From Strigamia acuminata (taxonomy: Eukaryota > Arthropoda > Chilopoda > Geophilomorpha > Linotaeniidae): 64,000 nucleotides of DNA. The position numbers and the translations under genes were made by a program. Positions 1 to 10,600 of the stretch are shown one piece after another. Numbering within the stretch: position 1 is the stretch's first letter; the number at the start of each line of letters is the position of its first letter. Location of the stretch: the NCBI GenBank assembly GCA_949358305.1, contig OX442315.1, positions 28,732,427-28,796,426 of the forward strand, in the 5' to 3' direction. The notes below the pieces were generated by a model. It saw only the letters and a program-made list of their open reading frames with translations. It had not been told where the DNA came from and ran no database searches.

Positions 1-206
1 TATACCATGATTGAGGCTAATGTATTGTTATGATGACGTATGACGTTTTTTGTACTTCCTGAATCAATGTTTAACTTGATGTGTAGCCGCCATGTTTTGT
101 AACTGTTAATGTGCATTCACCTGCATTCACCATTCATTGTGAATAAATCCTCATACATTCTAACATAATGGAGATTTTTTTAACTGTACAATTGATACTA
201 ACTTAC
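1..206. other. non-coding left edge, probably intron of gene A
   Basis: No exon is visible here. The stretch is homologous to the DNA downstream of the Ig-b exons at about 15420-15780 and 33180-33400. Gene A therefore probably continues beyond the left edge. Confidence 0.5.
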
Positions 207-1044
207 CTTGAAGAAATACAGTTAGTGTATTTGAATAATTTTCATTCAGGCCAGGAATTTGACATTTAAAAGTGAATTGAGTAATTCCTTGATCTACTAC
301 TGGCTTTACATACCACGCTCGGTTGGTATAATCATATTCTAAGGGAAATAAATATATAATTTATACAACGGTATGAGTATAATACAGTGTAGGCTCTGCA
401 TCTCGGACATAGGACGGGTCTCAGAAAGTTGACCGGACTAAAGGGCTGTACGGATGGGGGAGGGAATTTAGCCTGGCTGGGTGTAGGTCGAGACCAATTT
501 AGGATCTCCAAACTGTCCGGACGGGAGGTGTCCGGCTACAGAGCTTACACTGCGTTGGTAATTTTACTTACCAGCATTATCCGTAATGATTATTCCGTTT
601 ATTTCCATTATCGGTTTTGCATCAATTGATCCATAATGACACAAAAAATAGTGATCTGCATGAATTTCTGCCAAGTAATCTCCTATGTCCAATCGTTCAT
701 ATGGGATACGTGATAAGTACTGAACTGGAGGAGGTGAAGAAACTAAAACGTTTTCAATTTTCGAATTGTTGAATACTGGTAATATAAGAAAATAATTGAT
801 ACCTTACTATTATTCGCGTATATTCTTATGCAGTAAGGCCATTTTGATGTCCACTTGCCGAAAGCGCAAAATAACGATGCTTCTCCTATTAGTTTAAAAT
901 TTGTTCGATCTGTACATCGAAATATTAGGCCGTCGTTGTGATTGAAATATTCAGTGTATCCGGTCAGTTGTTTTCCATTTACAAAAATGTCCATGTGAGC
1001 CTTCAAGCCAGCTTGACAGTTTGTACTGAACGTGATGTACATTG
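207..1044 (-). CDS. gene A sushi-Ig module (exons 808-1044, 572-742, 207-338)
   Basis: The first exon (237 bases) encodes a sushi-type module with the motif FVNGKQLTG, a FRC and a [10 protein letters not shown] end. The next two exons (171 and 132 bases) encode one Ig domain. Its B-strand Cys lies in HYFLCHYGS and its F-strand Cys in an FKCQIPGR-type motif. The same three-exon module recurs at 12453-13116, 15825-16668, 23632-24304, 26276-26941 and 33408-34648, always with the same exon lengths when intact (24059-24304 carries 9 extra bases). Here the sushi exon has CAFGKW where most copies have CDDGKW. Confidence 0.65.
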
Positions 1045-4000
1045 CTATTTAAAAAAAAATACTGTTTAGTTCAATCTCTAAGAAGTTTCTTTATCTATTT
1101 GCATGCATGCATTAATTGATTTTGAACTGGTCTCGATAACATTTTCGTTATAGTTGTATACTTCCGGCTTTTGTTACGACCACTGCTGAATACACTGAGT
1201 ACACATGGTTAACAGTTAACACATAACATTTAACCAGAAATTTTATGCAAACATAAGTTTTTCACATTTGCAAGTGATTTAGATTTAGCATTTAAAATGT
1301 GTAAGTTAATGTTACATAAACTAAAGGTCTGTAATGATTATGATTACCACATGGTTACATTTCTGGCAATATGTTGTTAGTTCGGCTGCAACCATCTCTT
1401 CTTCTACATTTCTTCTACACTTCTACATTTCTTCTAAACTTTTACATTTCTTCTACACTTCTACTTTTGCATCTGATTTTATACTAAAACACAAACTGGT
1501 TTTTCAAACGAGTATAAACTTGGTTTGAATGATAATCAGTTCAAAAAGTTTGGAATAATCCAAATTTTTGTGAGCACATCTTTGCTTGAAGGCATTTTGA
1601 TATTGCAGGGAAGCTCGCAGGTTTGCGGGACCCAATCGTGATAAATTCCCTCTCCCATCCGGACAGCTGCTTAGTCCAGACACCTTTCCAGGACTCGTTT
1701 TATGTCCAGTCCAGATGGATTACACTGTTCACGGTAATTAACTTACAGTGGTCAAATTCCAATTTGACCACTATTACTTGGGACTTACTTAGTCTTGTAG
1801 TTTCAGGTGTAGTAGTGGTTAGCACCATTGTAGGCCTAGTTGGTGTTGTAGGCTTAGTTGACCGAGTTGTTGTTGTAGGCTTAGTTGGCCTAGTTGGTGT
1901 TGTAGGCTTAGTTGACCGAGTTGTTGTTGTAGGCTTAGTTGGCCTAGTTGGTGTTGTAGGCTTAGTTGTGGTAGATGAGGACGTTGGTGTTTCTTTCCTT
2001 TCTTCAACCTTTACGTTGATTCCATGTATTTTTTTATTCGGGCTTGTACACGTAAAATAACCAGTGTGTTCTGGGTGCATTTCGGTGATCACTAACTCAT
2101 AATATTCCTCCTTACTCCAACCTAGTAAAATATAAAATATCACTATTCGTGTTTAAAAATATTTACCGTATTCAGACGGTAGTCTGTGCGTGATATCTTG
2201 ATGCTAAATTACTACTAGCAATAACATTAGGCATTATTTATCGGCATTCAAGGTAATTTTTGGCTATTGAGTTTTTGTATGCGCAAGGAGCCAAGAATGA
2301 AAGAAACTATAGTTTGATTTGGCATTAAGACACTGGGCACAGTATTTTTTCTACTGATTCTACTACTGACTTGGTTCAACATTTTTAAAATTTATTGTTT
2401 GATTATTCCATCTCCAGTTTGGATCTTTGTCACGTTTAAACCACCAACATCTAAGTGAAAGCGTTGAATCTTGAGGTACGATCAAGGTTCCTTCATGGTC
2501 CACAAATTCTCTATTCGGGTCCACATTGTAAGTAATGACGGGAGCATTATCAGCTGTTTAATTTTAAAAAAATACAATCGAATTTTTGCGGCAGATGTCA
2601 GTTTGGGTTCAAAATGAAATCTTACTGCTGCGAAGTTTTAAGCTTTGACAAGTTGGTGGTTCTCCTTTCCACTTGAGTAACAGACATCTCATGCTTTTGT
2701 TGCCCTTAAGTAAAAACCGTTGGATGTCGAAACACCTAAATGTAATCACGTCATGAACATCAAAGCTCGTTGGTTCAGTGTCTGAATGAAAAGGAAATGC
2801 AATAGAATTAAATTAAGGAAAGCTTCAGATAAAAACTGGCATATACAGTAGTGGAAAAAAGTTTGAGACCACTACAAGTTAATTGGTTCCAAATCAAATG
2901 TTGACTTAAAAAAAATGCATTGTATAAAATTATATAACAATGACTCAGAAAGATAAATTGTTCAAAACGTCATTTATGCTGAAAAAAACTTTGAGACCAT
3001 GGGTTCTAAATCATCAAAAATGCAACCAATATTTATTTGATATTTGGATTGCTGTAATGAACCTATTTGTCATTGAATTAACTAAATAATGTAGATTATT
3101 TGGTGTTATCCTTAGCATGGTTAGGTGCATTATTTGGTGAAAATCAAACATTGGTAGATTAATTTCATCTCTAAACGGAAGAAGTTTCCTGATAGTATAT
3201 TGCTTCAGAATGTGGTGAAACAAATGCAGGAGTTGATGTTCCATTCAGGGCAATTTTATCCCAAATCATCACCAACATGTAACTGGCTAAAAAAGTGAGA
3301 AGAATAAATTTATTTTGGATGGACCTGGATGGGTGAAAAGTATTGGTATGATTTTCACTAATCATCACATCTATTTTTTGCTGGTGGGTGAATAATGATT
3401 TGGGGTGAAATTGCCCTGAATGAAACGCCAACTATTGCATTTGTTTCACCAAATTCTGCATTTGTTTCACCAAATTCTGCATTTGTTTCACCAAATTCTG
3501 CATTTGTTTCACCAAATTCTGCATTTGTTTCACCACATTTTGAAGCAATATTCTATCAGGAAACTCTTCTTCCATTTAGATATGAAATTAATCTTCCAAT
3601 GTCTGATTTTTGCCATAATGCTCTTACCCATGCTAAGGATAACACAAAATAATCTACATTATTTAGTTAATTCAATGACAAATAGGCTCATTACAGTTAC
3701 AGTGTTAGAGCAAATATGAAGCAACCCAAACACTAGAAATGAAAATTGGTTCAATTTTTGAAGATTTAGAGCCCATGGTCTCAAACCTCTTTCCACCATA
3801 AATGACATTTTTTGAACAATTTATTTTGTTTCTTAAATTTGATTTGAGTTATTGTTTTATAATTTTGTACAATGCATTTTTATCCCATTTTAAACTTAAG
3901 AAAATTTTCAAGTCAACATTTGACTTGGAACCAATAAACTTGTAGTGGTCTTAAACTTTTTTCCACCACTGTATGTGATTACTATTTATTTGTGTTCCAT

Positions 4001-4262
4001 TTAAAAAGGCAAGTAGGTTTTTGTCTTTTGGTTCATATGTGCATTTATTTTTGTAAACATCATGATCCTTGCCTGTGTGGACAGTAGGCTTAATGTTTTC
4101 AGGGATTGGGGTACTGTCCACATTTTCAGATGAGATAACTTGTTCATCAAGGATTGTTGTACTGCTTTCTGCTAACTGTTCGTCTGATGATGGAGTGTCA
4201 CCATCAATAATTAACAGTGAATGCACTGTTAAGTGTGCAGTTATCAAAGTACATATCTTCAT
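207..4262 (-). CDS. gene A: secreted sushi/Ig protein, 5' part (7 exons, runs off left edge)
   Basis: Proposed exons, 5' to 3' on the minus strand: 3983-4262, 2626-2781, 2371-2553, 1789-2121, 808-1044, 572-742 and 207-338. All junctions are phase 1. The first exon opens with ATG at 4262 followed by a short hydrophobic stretch (MKICTLITAHLTVHSLLIID), a plausible signal peptide. An acidic Ser/Thr-rich spacer and then a sushi domain follow. The order is spacer, sushi, Ig, Thr/Pro linker, sushi, Ig. The same order occurs inside gene C (23632-25377), so gene A may be a duplicated 3' portion of a C-like gene. Alternatively, the first exon is internal (acceptor near 4229) and gene B reads on into it. 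A Tc1-like element lies in intron 1. Confidence 0.55.
395..541. repeat. GTCC-type short inverted-repeat element in Ig intron
   Basis: This is a roughly 150-base element whose ends resemble CTGTAGCC and GGCTACAG, with GGACATAGGAC-like and GTCCGG motifs inside. It lies in the Ig-a/Ig-b intron. Copies sit at the same intron position at 16014-16165 and 33991-34145. The homologous intron in gene C (23764-23824) lacks it, so it is an insertion. Confidence 0.5.
1045..1788. other. intron of gene A with a GTCC element remnant at about 1625-1715
   Basis: No coding exon is seen. The stretch 1080-1610 matches 16690-17190 and 34670-35170. A partial, inverted copy of the GTCC-type element lies near 1625-1715. 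Confidence 0.4.
1789..2553 (-). CDS. gene A Ig domain plus Thr/Pro linker (exons 2371-2553, 1789-2121)
   Basis: Exon 2371-2553 encodes the first half of an Ig domain (start near [12 protein letters not shown], then LRCWWFKR). Exon 1789-2121 encodes the second half ([15 protein letters not shown], then [10 protein letters not shown]). A mucin-like tail of Thr, Pro, Lys and Arg follows, with a 60-base unit present about twice (roughly 1853-1972). The Ig resembles those of CCP-Ig proteins such as Drosophila Hikaru genki, where a GW motif precedes the second half; that comparison is from memory. The first exon uses a GTCAGT donor rather than GTRAGT. The Thr/Pro tail is longer than in the gene C copy (111 versus 84 codons). 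Confidence 0.65.
2626..2781 (-). CDS. gene A sushi domain, second half
   Basis: This 156-base, phase 1-1 exon encodes the part of a sushi domain with VITFRCFD, a [14 protein letters not shown]-like end and the following spacer. It is nearly identical to exon 25001-25156 of gene C. The first half of the domain is at 3983-4262. Confidence 0.65.
2846..3971. mobile_element. Tc1/mariner-like fold-back element
   Basis: The element starts CAGTAGTGGAAAAAAG and ends CTTTTTTCCACCACTG, flanked by TA on both sides, the Tc1/mariner target signature. Each arm is an inverted repeat of about 0.5 kb. Both arms carry the same decayed 3' part of a Tc1-type transposase: IWGEIALN, then FYQETLLPF, then an FHQ...THAKDNTK-like stretch matching the family's QQDNAPxH region. 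The right arm has a short tandem repeat (TTTGTTTCACCAAATTC-like, about five units, 3437-3533); the left arm has one unit. No intact transposase is present. The homologous intron in gene C (25157-25227) lacks the element. Confidence 0.75.
3395..3651 (+). pseudogene. Tc1-type transposase fragment
   Basis: This open stretch encodes IWGEIALNETPTIAFVS, then an expanded SPNSAFV repeat, then FEAIFYQETLLPF and NALTHAKDNTK. It corresponds to the middle and C-terminal catalytic region of Tc1 transposases. The N-terminal DNA-binding domain is missing and the catalytic QQDN motif is eroded. A second, inverted fragment of the same region is on the minus strand at about 3014-3431. Confidence 0.55.
3983..4262 (-). 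CDS. gene A first exon: candidate signal peptide, Ser/Thr spacer, sushi first half
   Basis: ATG at 4262 opens 93 codons and the exon ends in phase 1 at a GTAATC donor. Residues 1-20 are hydrophobic. Residues about 21-65 are acidic and rich in Ser and Thr. The last part ([14 protein letters not shown]) is the start of a sushi domain. The matching exon of gene C (25228-25377) is shorter and has no ATG, so the N-terminal part here is new or retained. An internal acceptor near 4229 is an alternative. Confidence 0.5.
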
Positions 4263-4604
4263 TACAAGCAGACTAAAATTGGCATGACATCCGTTGCATA
4301 CAGGTATGAAAGTGAGGCAAATGTGAGTTCATATTTTGGCTCTAACAATAAAATGTAACAAAAATTTTTTTTTTGCTGAACAGCAACAGCAGGCACTTGA
4401 ACCATGGTTTTAAGCTTAGTTAATTAATTGATCACAAAAATTCCCATAAACCAACAAATACTTAATAGTCAGCAGACAATAGGTCTACTAATTTTCCCTC
4501 ATTCGCCATTACCTGCAACTATGTTGAAATATACTCGACATATACTCTAATTGACGAATTTGCGAAACGAATGTCATGCCAATTTCACCCCAGATCTGAA
4601 TGAA

Positions 4605-4648
4605 TTAAACACAAGTTTGTTTGTAATTTTTACCTGATATAGTCAAAT
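4605..4648 (-). CDS. gene B candidate last exon (or 15-base micro-exon)
   Basis: After acceptor CTTGCAG the frame reads DLTISGKNYKQTCV and then TAA at 4605-4607, closing the sushi run that ends PKCIQ at 9377. A GTAAAA donor after 15 bases would instead make a symmetric phase 1-1 micro-exon (4634-4648) joining onto 3983-4262. The sequence does not decide between these. Confidence 0.35.
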
Positions 4649-7600
4649 CTGCAAGTGTATTTGAACAATGATGTAGTGTTGCGTACAACTGTCAATAGCT
4701 GGCGCTGTCAGCATGATCACCTGGCGGCGCATGGCATTTGATCACATGCTGAATAAAGCTGAGTAATCAGTTCATCACCTGAATGCATCGCGTCCACTTC
4801 CTTTGCGTAGCTAGAACCTCACATTGGCGACGAGGATAAACAGAATGCTAAATCCAGTGCCATCAAGTATTTTGGAATAAAATTTGGACAGTTGCAGAGA
4901 CTATTACGATGGCAACCGGGTTAAATTTGCCGACAGTGGCAAATTTCGTGTTAAGTGACGGTAATTTGGACCAAAAATGGAAAAAATGGTCAAGTGCATT
5001 TGAATTCTATTTGTTGGCGGCAAATATCGTCGAGGACACTCAAAAAAAGGCTTTGTTGTTACATCTCGCCGGTCAGGACGTGCAGGACATATATGGGACG
5101 TTTGGGATGAAAGATAAGAAGAATTATGATGCGACCGTGACAGCACTGGCGACATATTTCAATCCGCGCAAAAATTTGCGTTATGAACGCCATATTTTTC
5201 GCCAGCAAGCGCAGGATGGCGCCGAATCGATGGACACATACGTGACGAGGCTTAAAACACTAGTGAAAACATGTGAGTACGGCACTTTAGAAGATGATTT
5301 GTTAGTTGATCAAATTATAGAAAAAGGCCGAGATAAGGCATTAAGACGCAGGTTACTACGTGAAGAGACAGTCACATTGGATTCGGTGTTAAAAATGGCG
5401 CGAGCTGCCGAAGCGAGCGAAAAACATGCCGTTTTGATGGAGCGAGATGGAGGAGCGAAAATTAAAGAAGAAGACGTGAGTCAAATACGAGAGGAGAAGA
5501 AATCGTTTAGAGGAAGAGGAACGAAGCGAGCCGGAAGTCAATTCCGAAAATCTGGAGCAAAACCACAAAATATCGGCGATCGGCAGGGAAGCAAACCGCG
5601 AGAAGGTGCGGAGTGTTTCCGTTGTGGCCGTGCAGGTCATCTGGCCAACGAGTGTACCATTGCGAAGGACAAAGAATGTGGATTCTGCCACAAGCTTGGG
5701 CACTTTGCGAAGGTTTGCCGAATGAAAAATGCAACGCCGGGACGAGGTCGAGGTGCGAAAGACCGCGTACAATACGTCGGCGTGAGTGGAAGTCCAGATG
5801 GATATGACAGTGATTGCTCGTTTCGAATAGCGACGTCGATGAAGGAGGACTGTGTAAGAGTGACAATCGCGCAACAGGAGGTAAAAATGCTTATCGATTC
5901 GGGTTCGTCAGCGAACTTGATAAACTTAGAAACATGGAACTTATTGAAGAAGCGAGGAGTGATTGCACAGCCATCCACGACGACGTTGTATGCGTACGGT
6001 ATAAAAACTCCTTTAAAAATAAGTGGACAATTTTTTGCAGAAATTAAGAAAGGAGATCGAACAGTTAATGCGAAATTTGTGATCGTTCCGTCGGGAGATG
6101 TGTCGTTGCTGAGCAGGCGGACTTCAAAGGAACTAGGGGTGTTGAAAATAGAAGAAGAAATAATCCGTTCCGTGGAGGAGAACGCTGCACTGGACGAGAC
6201 ATTGCTTGGAGTACGGGGCGAGTTAGCCGATAAAGTGAGAAAACATCGAAATTTATTTGTAGGAATCGGAAAATTAAAGGACTATGAGCTGGAACTTTAC
6301 ATTGACGAAACAGTGAAACCAGTTGCACAGAGTGTACGACGTATACCGTTTCACATTCGCAAACAGGTGGATCTGGAAATCGATAGACTGCTCGCCGAGG
6401 ATATCATCGAACCGGTGACCGGACCGACAGACTGGGTGTCACCTATGGTCCCAGTGAAGAAAGCGGACGGGACAATCCGAATCTGCTTGGATATGCGAGC
6501 CGTCAACCAAGCGGTAAAGCGCCGGCGCCATCCACTTCCAACAATGGAAGAAGTTTTGGAAGAAATTGATGGGGCCGAGGTGATTTCCAAACTCGACTGC
6601 AGATGGGGGTATCTGCAGATACCGCTGCGAGAAGATTCACGTAAATATACGGTTTTTGTAACCCACCGTGGGTTATTTCGTTATAAAAGACTTTTCTTCG
6701 GGATTGCTTCGGCACCCGAAGAGTATCAGCAGATTGTCCAGACTATTCTCGAGGAATGCGAGGGGACGAAAAATAGTCTGGACGACATTGTCGTTCACGG
6801 CAAGACAGTCGCGGAGCACGACGCGAGGCTGGTGAAAGTGTTAGAAGTCCTAGAGAAGAATGGACTAACTTTGAATGCTAAAAAGTGCTGTTTCGGACTA
6901 ACTAAGTTGAATTTTTTAGGTCATGTCATTTCTAAACACGGGATTTCAGTGGCCGACCAGAAAATCAAAGCGGTGAAGGATGCGAGTTCACCGAAGACGG
7001 AGACGGAAGTGCGTAGTTTCTTGGGTTTGGTGAATTATTGCGGAAGGTACATCAAGGACTTTGCCACCCTAGCGGAACCGCTGCGAGTAGTCACGAGGAA
7101 AAGCGGAGGTTTTAAGTGGGGCAAGGAACAAGAGAAGGCGTTCGTGTTGTTGAAGGAGGCGCTTTGCAGGGCCGAGACGTTGGCATTTTTCCGAAAAAAT
7201 GCGCAGACGAGGTTGATCGTCGACGCGTCTCCAGTCGGGCTCGGGGCGGTCCTCGTGCAGCGACAGACGGACGGACACAACCAACCAATTGCGTACGCGA
7301 GTCGTACGTTATCCCAAGTTGAGCGCAGATACAGCCAAACGGAGAAGGAGGCGCTCGCAGTCGTTTGGGGCTGCGAGCGTTTTCGAATTTACCTCATCGG
7401 ATTAGCGTTCGAATTAATTACCGACCATAAAGCGTTGGAGGTAATTTATTCAGTAAAGAGTAAGCCATCGGCGCGCATCGAAAGATGGGTATTGAGGCTT
7501 CAACCTTTCGAGTTTTCGATACGGCACAAGCCGGGATCGACGAACATCGCAGATGCCCTTTCGCGACTACTTCCAGAAGGGGAAGGAAAAACCATAGTTG

Positions 7601-10600
7601 GAGAGACAGAGAAGCATGTTCATTTTATTATGGCGAATGCAGTACCGAAAGCGATGACTCTGGAAGAAGTGAAATTGGCGTCACGGAACGATACCGAAAT
7701 ATGTGCTATTTTGGATTGCGTGAAACGAGAGAAGAAGTTTAGCAAGGAATTACAACGTTTTGAAATAATGAGACATGAATTATCGGCGAAGTCGGGAGTT
7801 TTGTTGCGAGGAACACGCATTGTAATGCCGAGAAGCTTGAGGAAGAAAGTCATTAACATTGCACACGAAGGTCACCAAGGAATTGTTCGCACCAAACAGC
7901 GATTACGACAGAAAGTATGGTGGCCGGGAATGGACGAAGAGGTGAAAGCAGTAGTTCAACAATGCCGGGCATGTCAGTTTGGAGGCGCAACGGAGAAGGC
8001 AGAGCCGATCCGAAGTACTGTTTTGCCTAAAGGACCTTGGCGGAATTTAGCCATCGATATTTGCGGACCGTTCGACGATGGACGTTCAATCGTGGTACTC
8101 GTGGATTATTATTCGCGCTGGCCGGAAGCGGCAGTGTTAAAATCTACGAGAGCGGAGAAGTTAATCGAGTGGTTGGAGCAGGTATTCGAGAATTGGGGTT
8201 TACCAGAGAGTATAACGTCGGACAACGGGCCCCAATTTGTTTCGGGTGAATTTCGGACATTTATGAAGGACCTGGGGATACAGCATCGAAGGGTAACACC
8301 GTATTGGCCTCAGGCCAATGGCCAAGTTGAACGCCTGAATAAATGCTTCGTGAAAGCGTTTCGTGCAGCACGCGTAGAAAACCAGGGTTGGAAAAAGAGT
8401 CTGGGAAAATTCTTACAGAGCTACCGTAGCACGCCGCACCGAACGACAGGCGCGACGCCTTTTGAACTGATGACGGGACGGAAAATGCGTGATAAAATCC
8501 CGCAAGTATTACAAGAACAGAAGGGCAAGTTGCATCGAGAGGTGAAGATGAAAGATGCAATTGAAAAGAAGAAGACGAAAGATTACGCGGATGCGAGAAG
8601 GAAAAGCGAGGATAACACCATTTCCATTGGAGACAGTGTGTTAGTTTCCAAGCCAAGGAAGCATAAGCTTGACACGGCATTTGAAGAAGGAGTAGCGATA
8701 GTCCAGCGGAGATCCGGAAATGCGGTGCTCTTAAGAATGCCAGATGGGAGATGTGTAAAGCGAAATATCTCGCACGTGAAGCGTTTCATACCGATTGAAG
8801 ACGATGAGTTGCTGCTGCCAATACCAAACAACAGAGCAGATGCGTTAGAGGAGATTCCAGAAGCAGAGATGGATGCACCACAGCCTGTGACACCCCCAGT
8901 GCGAGACGAACCACCATTGCGGAGGTCTGCCAGAGAGCGACGTCCACCAGACTTCTTAGGAATCGCGAAGTGATGACAAGGAAGTGTTGTTTAATGAATT
9001 TACGATGAATAATATTGCTAAAAGAATTCTTTATTAATTGTTCAGGCCTGAACCAAAATTGTTAGAGTTACGAATTAATGAGATATGTAGAATCGATTAA
9101 TTTTATTGTCGTTATATAATTTAATTTATATGTTTTATTATTTCCTCCTATGGAGGTTAATTGTTAAAGAAAAAGAGTGATGTAGTGTTGCGTACAACTG
9201 TCAATAGCTGGCGCTGTCAGCATGATCACCTGGCGGCGCATGGCATTTGATCACATGCTGAATAAAGCTGAGTAATCAGTTCATCACCTGAATGCATCGC
9301 GTCCACTTCCTTTGCGTAGCTAGAACCTCACAAATGAAATATGAAAATACGAAACGTTTAAAACAGCAAATACTACCTTGAATGCATTTTGGTATTTCTT
9401 CATCATATCGTCCATTAATGCATTGTAAAATATCATTTTGGTTGGGTAAATAATACCCATCGTGACATGAAATCTTAATCCTGTCCGAATGATAGATCTT
9501 GTTAGCCGATGTCTAAACATTGATGCGCATTAATGATAGTGAATAATTTATTTTTGAATTAAATTGTTACCAATATTTTTCTAGACCCAGCTTTCGCGGT
9601 AATTGAAATAACACTATGCGGAATGTTAGGAATCGAACACGGTGCTAATTAATTAGAAATTAATTAATTAATTAATTAATTGATTACACAAGTTTAGATT
9701 TTTTTCTTACCATGGCAATAACCTTGCACCAGCCAATCACCTTCACTGCAGGTTGCATCTTCACTTCCAGAAAACTCAGTAAAACCACTGGTGCATACTA
9801 ACTGCAACGAAGTGTCACTTCTCACATTGAAACGGGTAGGACAGGACCTTTTTAGTTCAACAGATTTAGGAAGATCTAATGAACTGCATTTACATTTTTC
9901 TGTATAAACAGAAATATCTGAATTTAGTACACGTAAATATGATAAAATGAAATTGTTGTCACCGTACTTTTACACTTGGCATGATTGTCAATTTGCCAAT
10001 GAGTATTGAGACATTTTGCTGTTGTTGCGCTAGGATTTGAGTAACCTTCTGCACACACTACATTCACACGCTTTCCGCTGTCGATTTTATTGTAGCAATT
10101 GTTGGGTTTCATTCCTTTGTCTAGTAGTTTTTCCTCGAGCACACTGCATTCACACCTGGTGATCTGTCGGCATTCAAATGTGTTTTTAGACAAATCACCT
10201 TCGTTGCAATAAACTTGCGAAGATTCAAAAGCAGTCCACTTTTTATTGATATACAATTCGTAGTTTGTTTTAGTGCATATTAACTCAAAATATTCCCCAT
10301 CACGAATTTTGCCGACCTATTAAAAAATTACAATATTAGTGCTGTTATTATTTTGCAATTACTTATAAAAATATTGTACTTTCTCTGCATCAATTTCCTT
10401 TTCGTTATAGTAAATGGCGCCGTGTGGGAAAGGCACGTGGGTAATGTCGCAGGATTCTGTAGTGTGAAAGCAAAATGTAAATAATTTAAGCGGTGACCAG
10501 TACGGAAGTCTTACTTTTACGACATTCAACGTCGGATTCGGGTAATTGCCATTTCCCATAAGCACACTTTAAAACACCGGTCTTGTCTGCTTCAGGGTAC

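Larger units (their letters stand above)
4672..9332 (+). mobile_element. intact Ty3/gypsy LTR retrotransposon
   Basis: The element is 4661 bases: LTR, primer-binding site, one gag-pol frame, polypurine tract, LTR. The two 152-base LTRs are identical by eye and bounded by TG...CA. AATGA flanks both sides. No env-like frame follows the integrase. It is antisense to gene B, in the intron between 9377 and 4648; without it that intron would be 62 bases. Identical LTRs, an unbroken frame and clean target duplications all point to a recent insertion. Confidence 0.93.

Noticed and set aside
4864-4908. Upstream start for gag-pol
   Set aside because: No in-frame ATG lies between the LTR and 4909; the sequence there is the usual untranslated leader.
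5389-5874. Minus-strand frames under the gypsy gene
   Set aside because: Shadows of the GC-richer gag-pol frame, with no motifs of their own.
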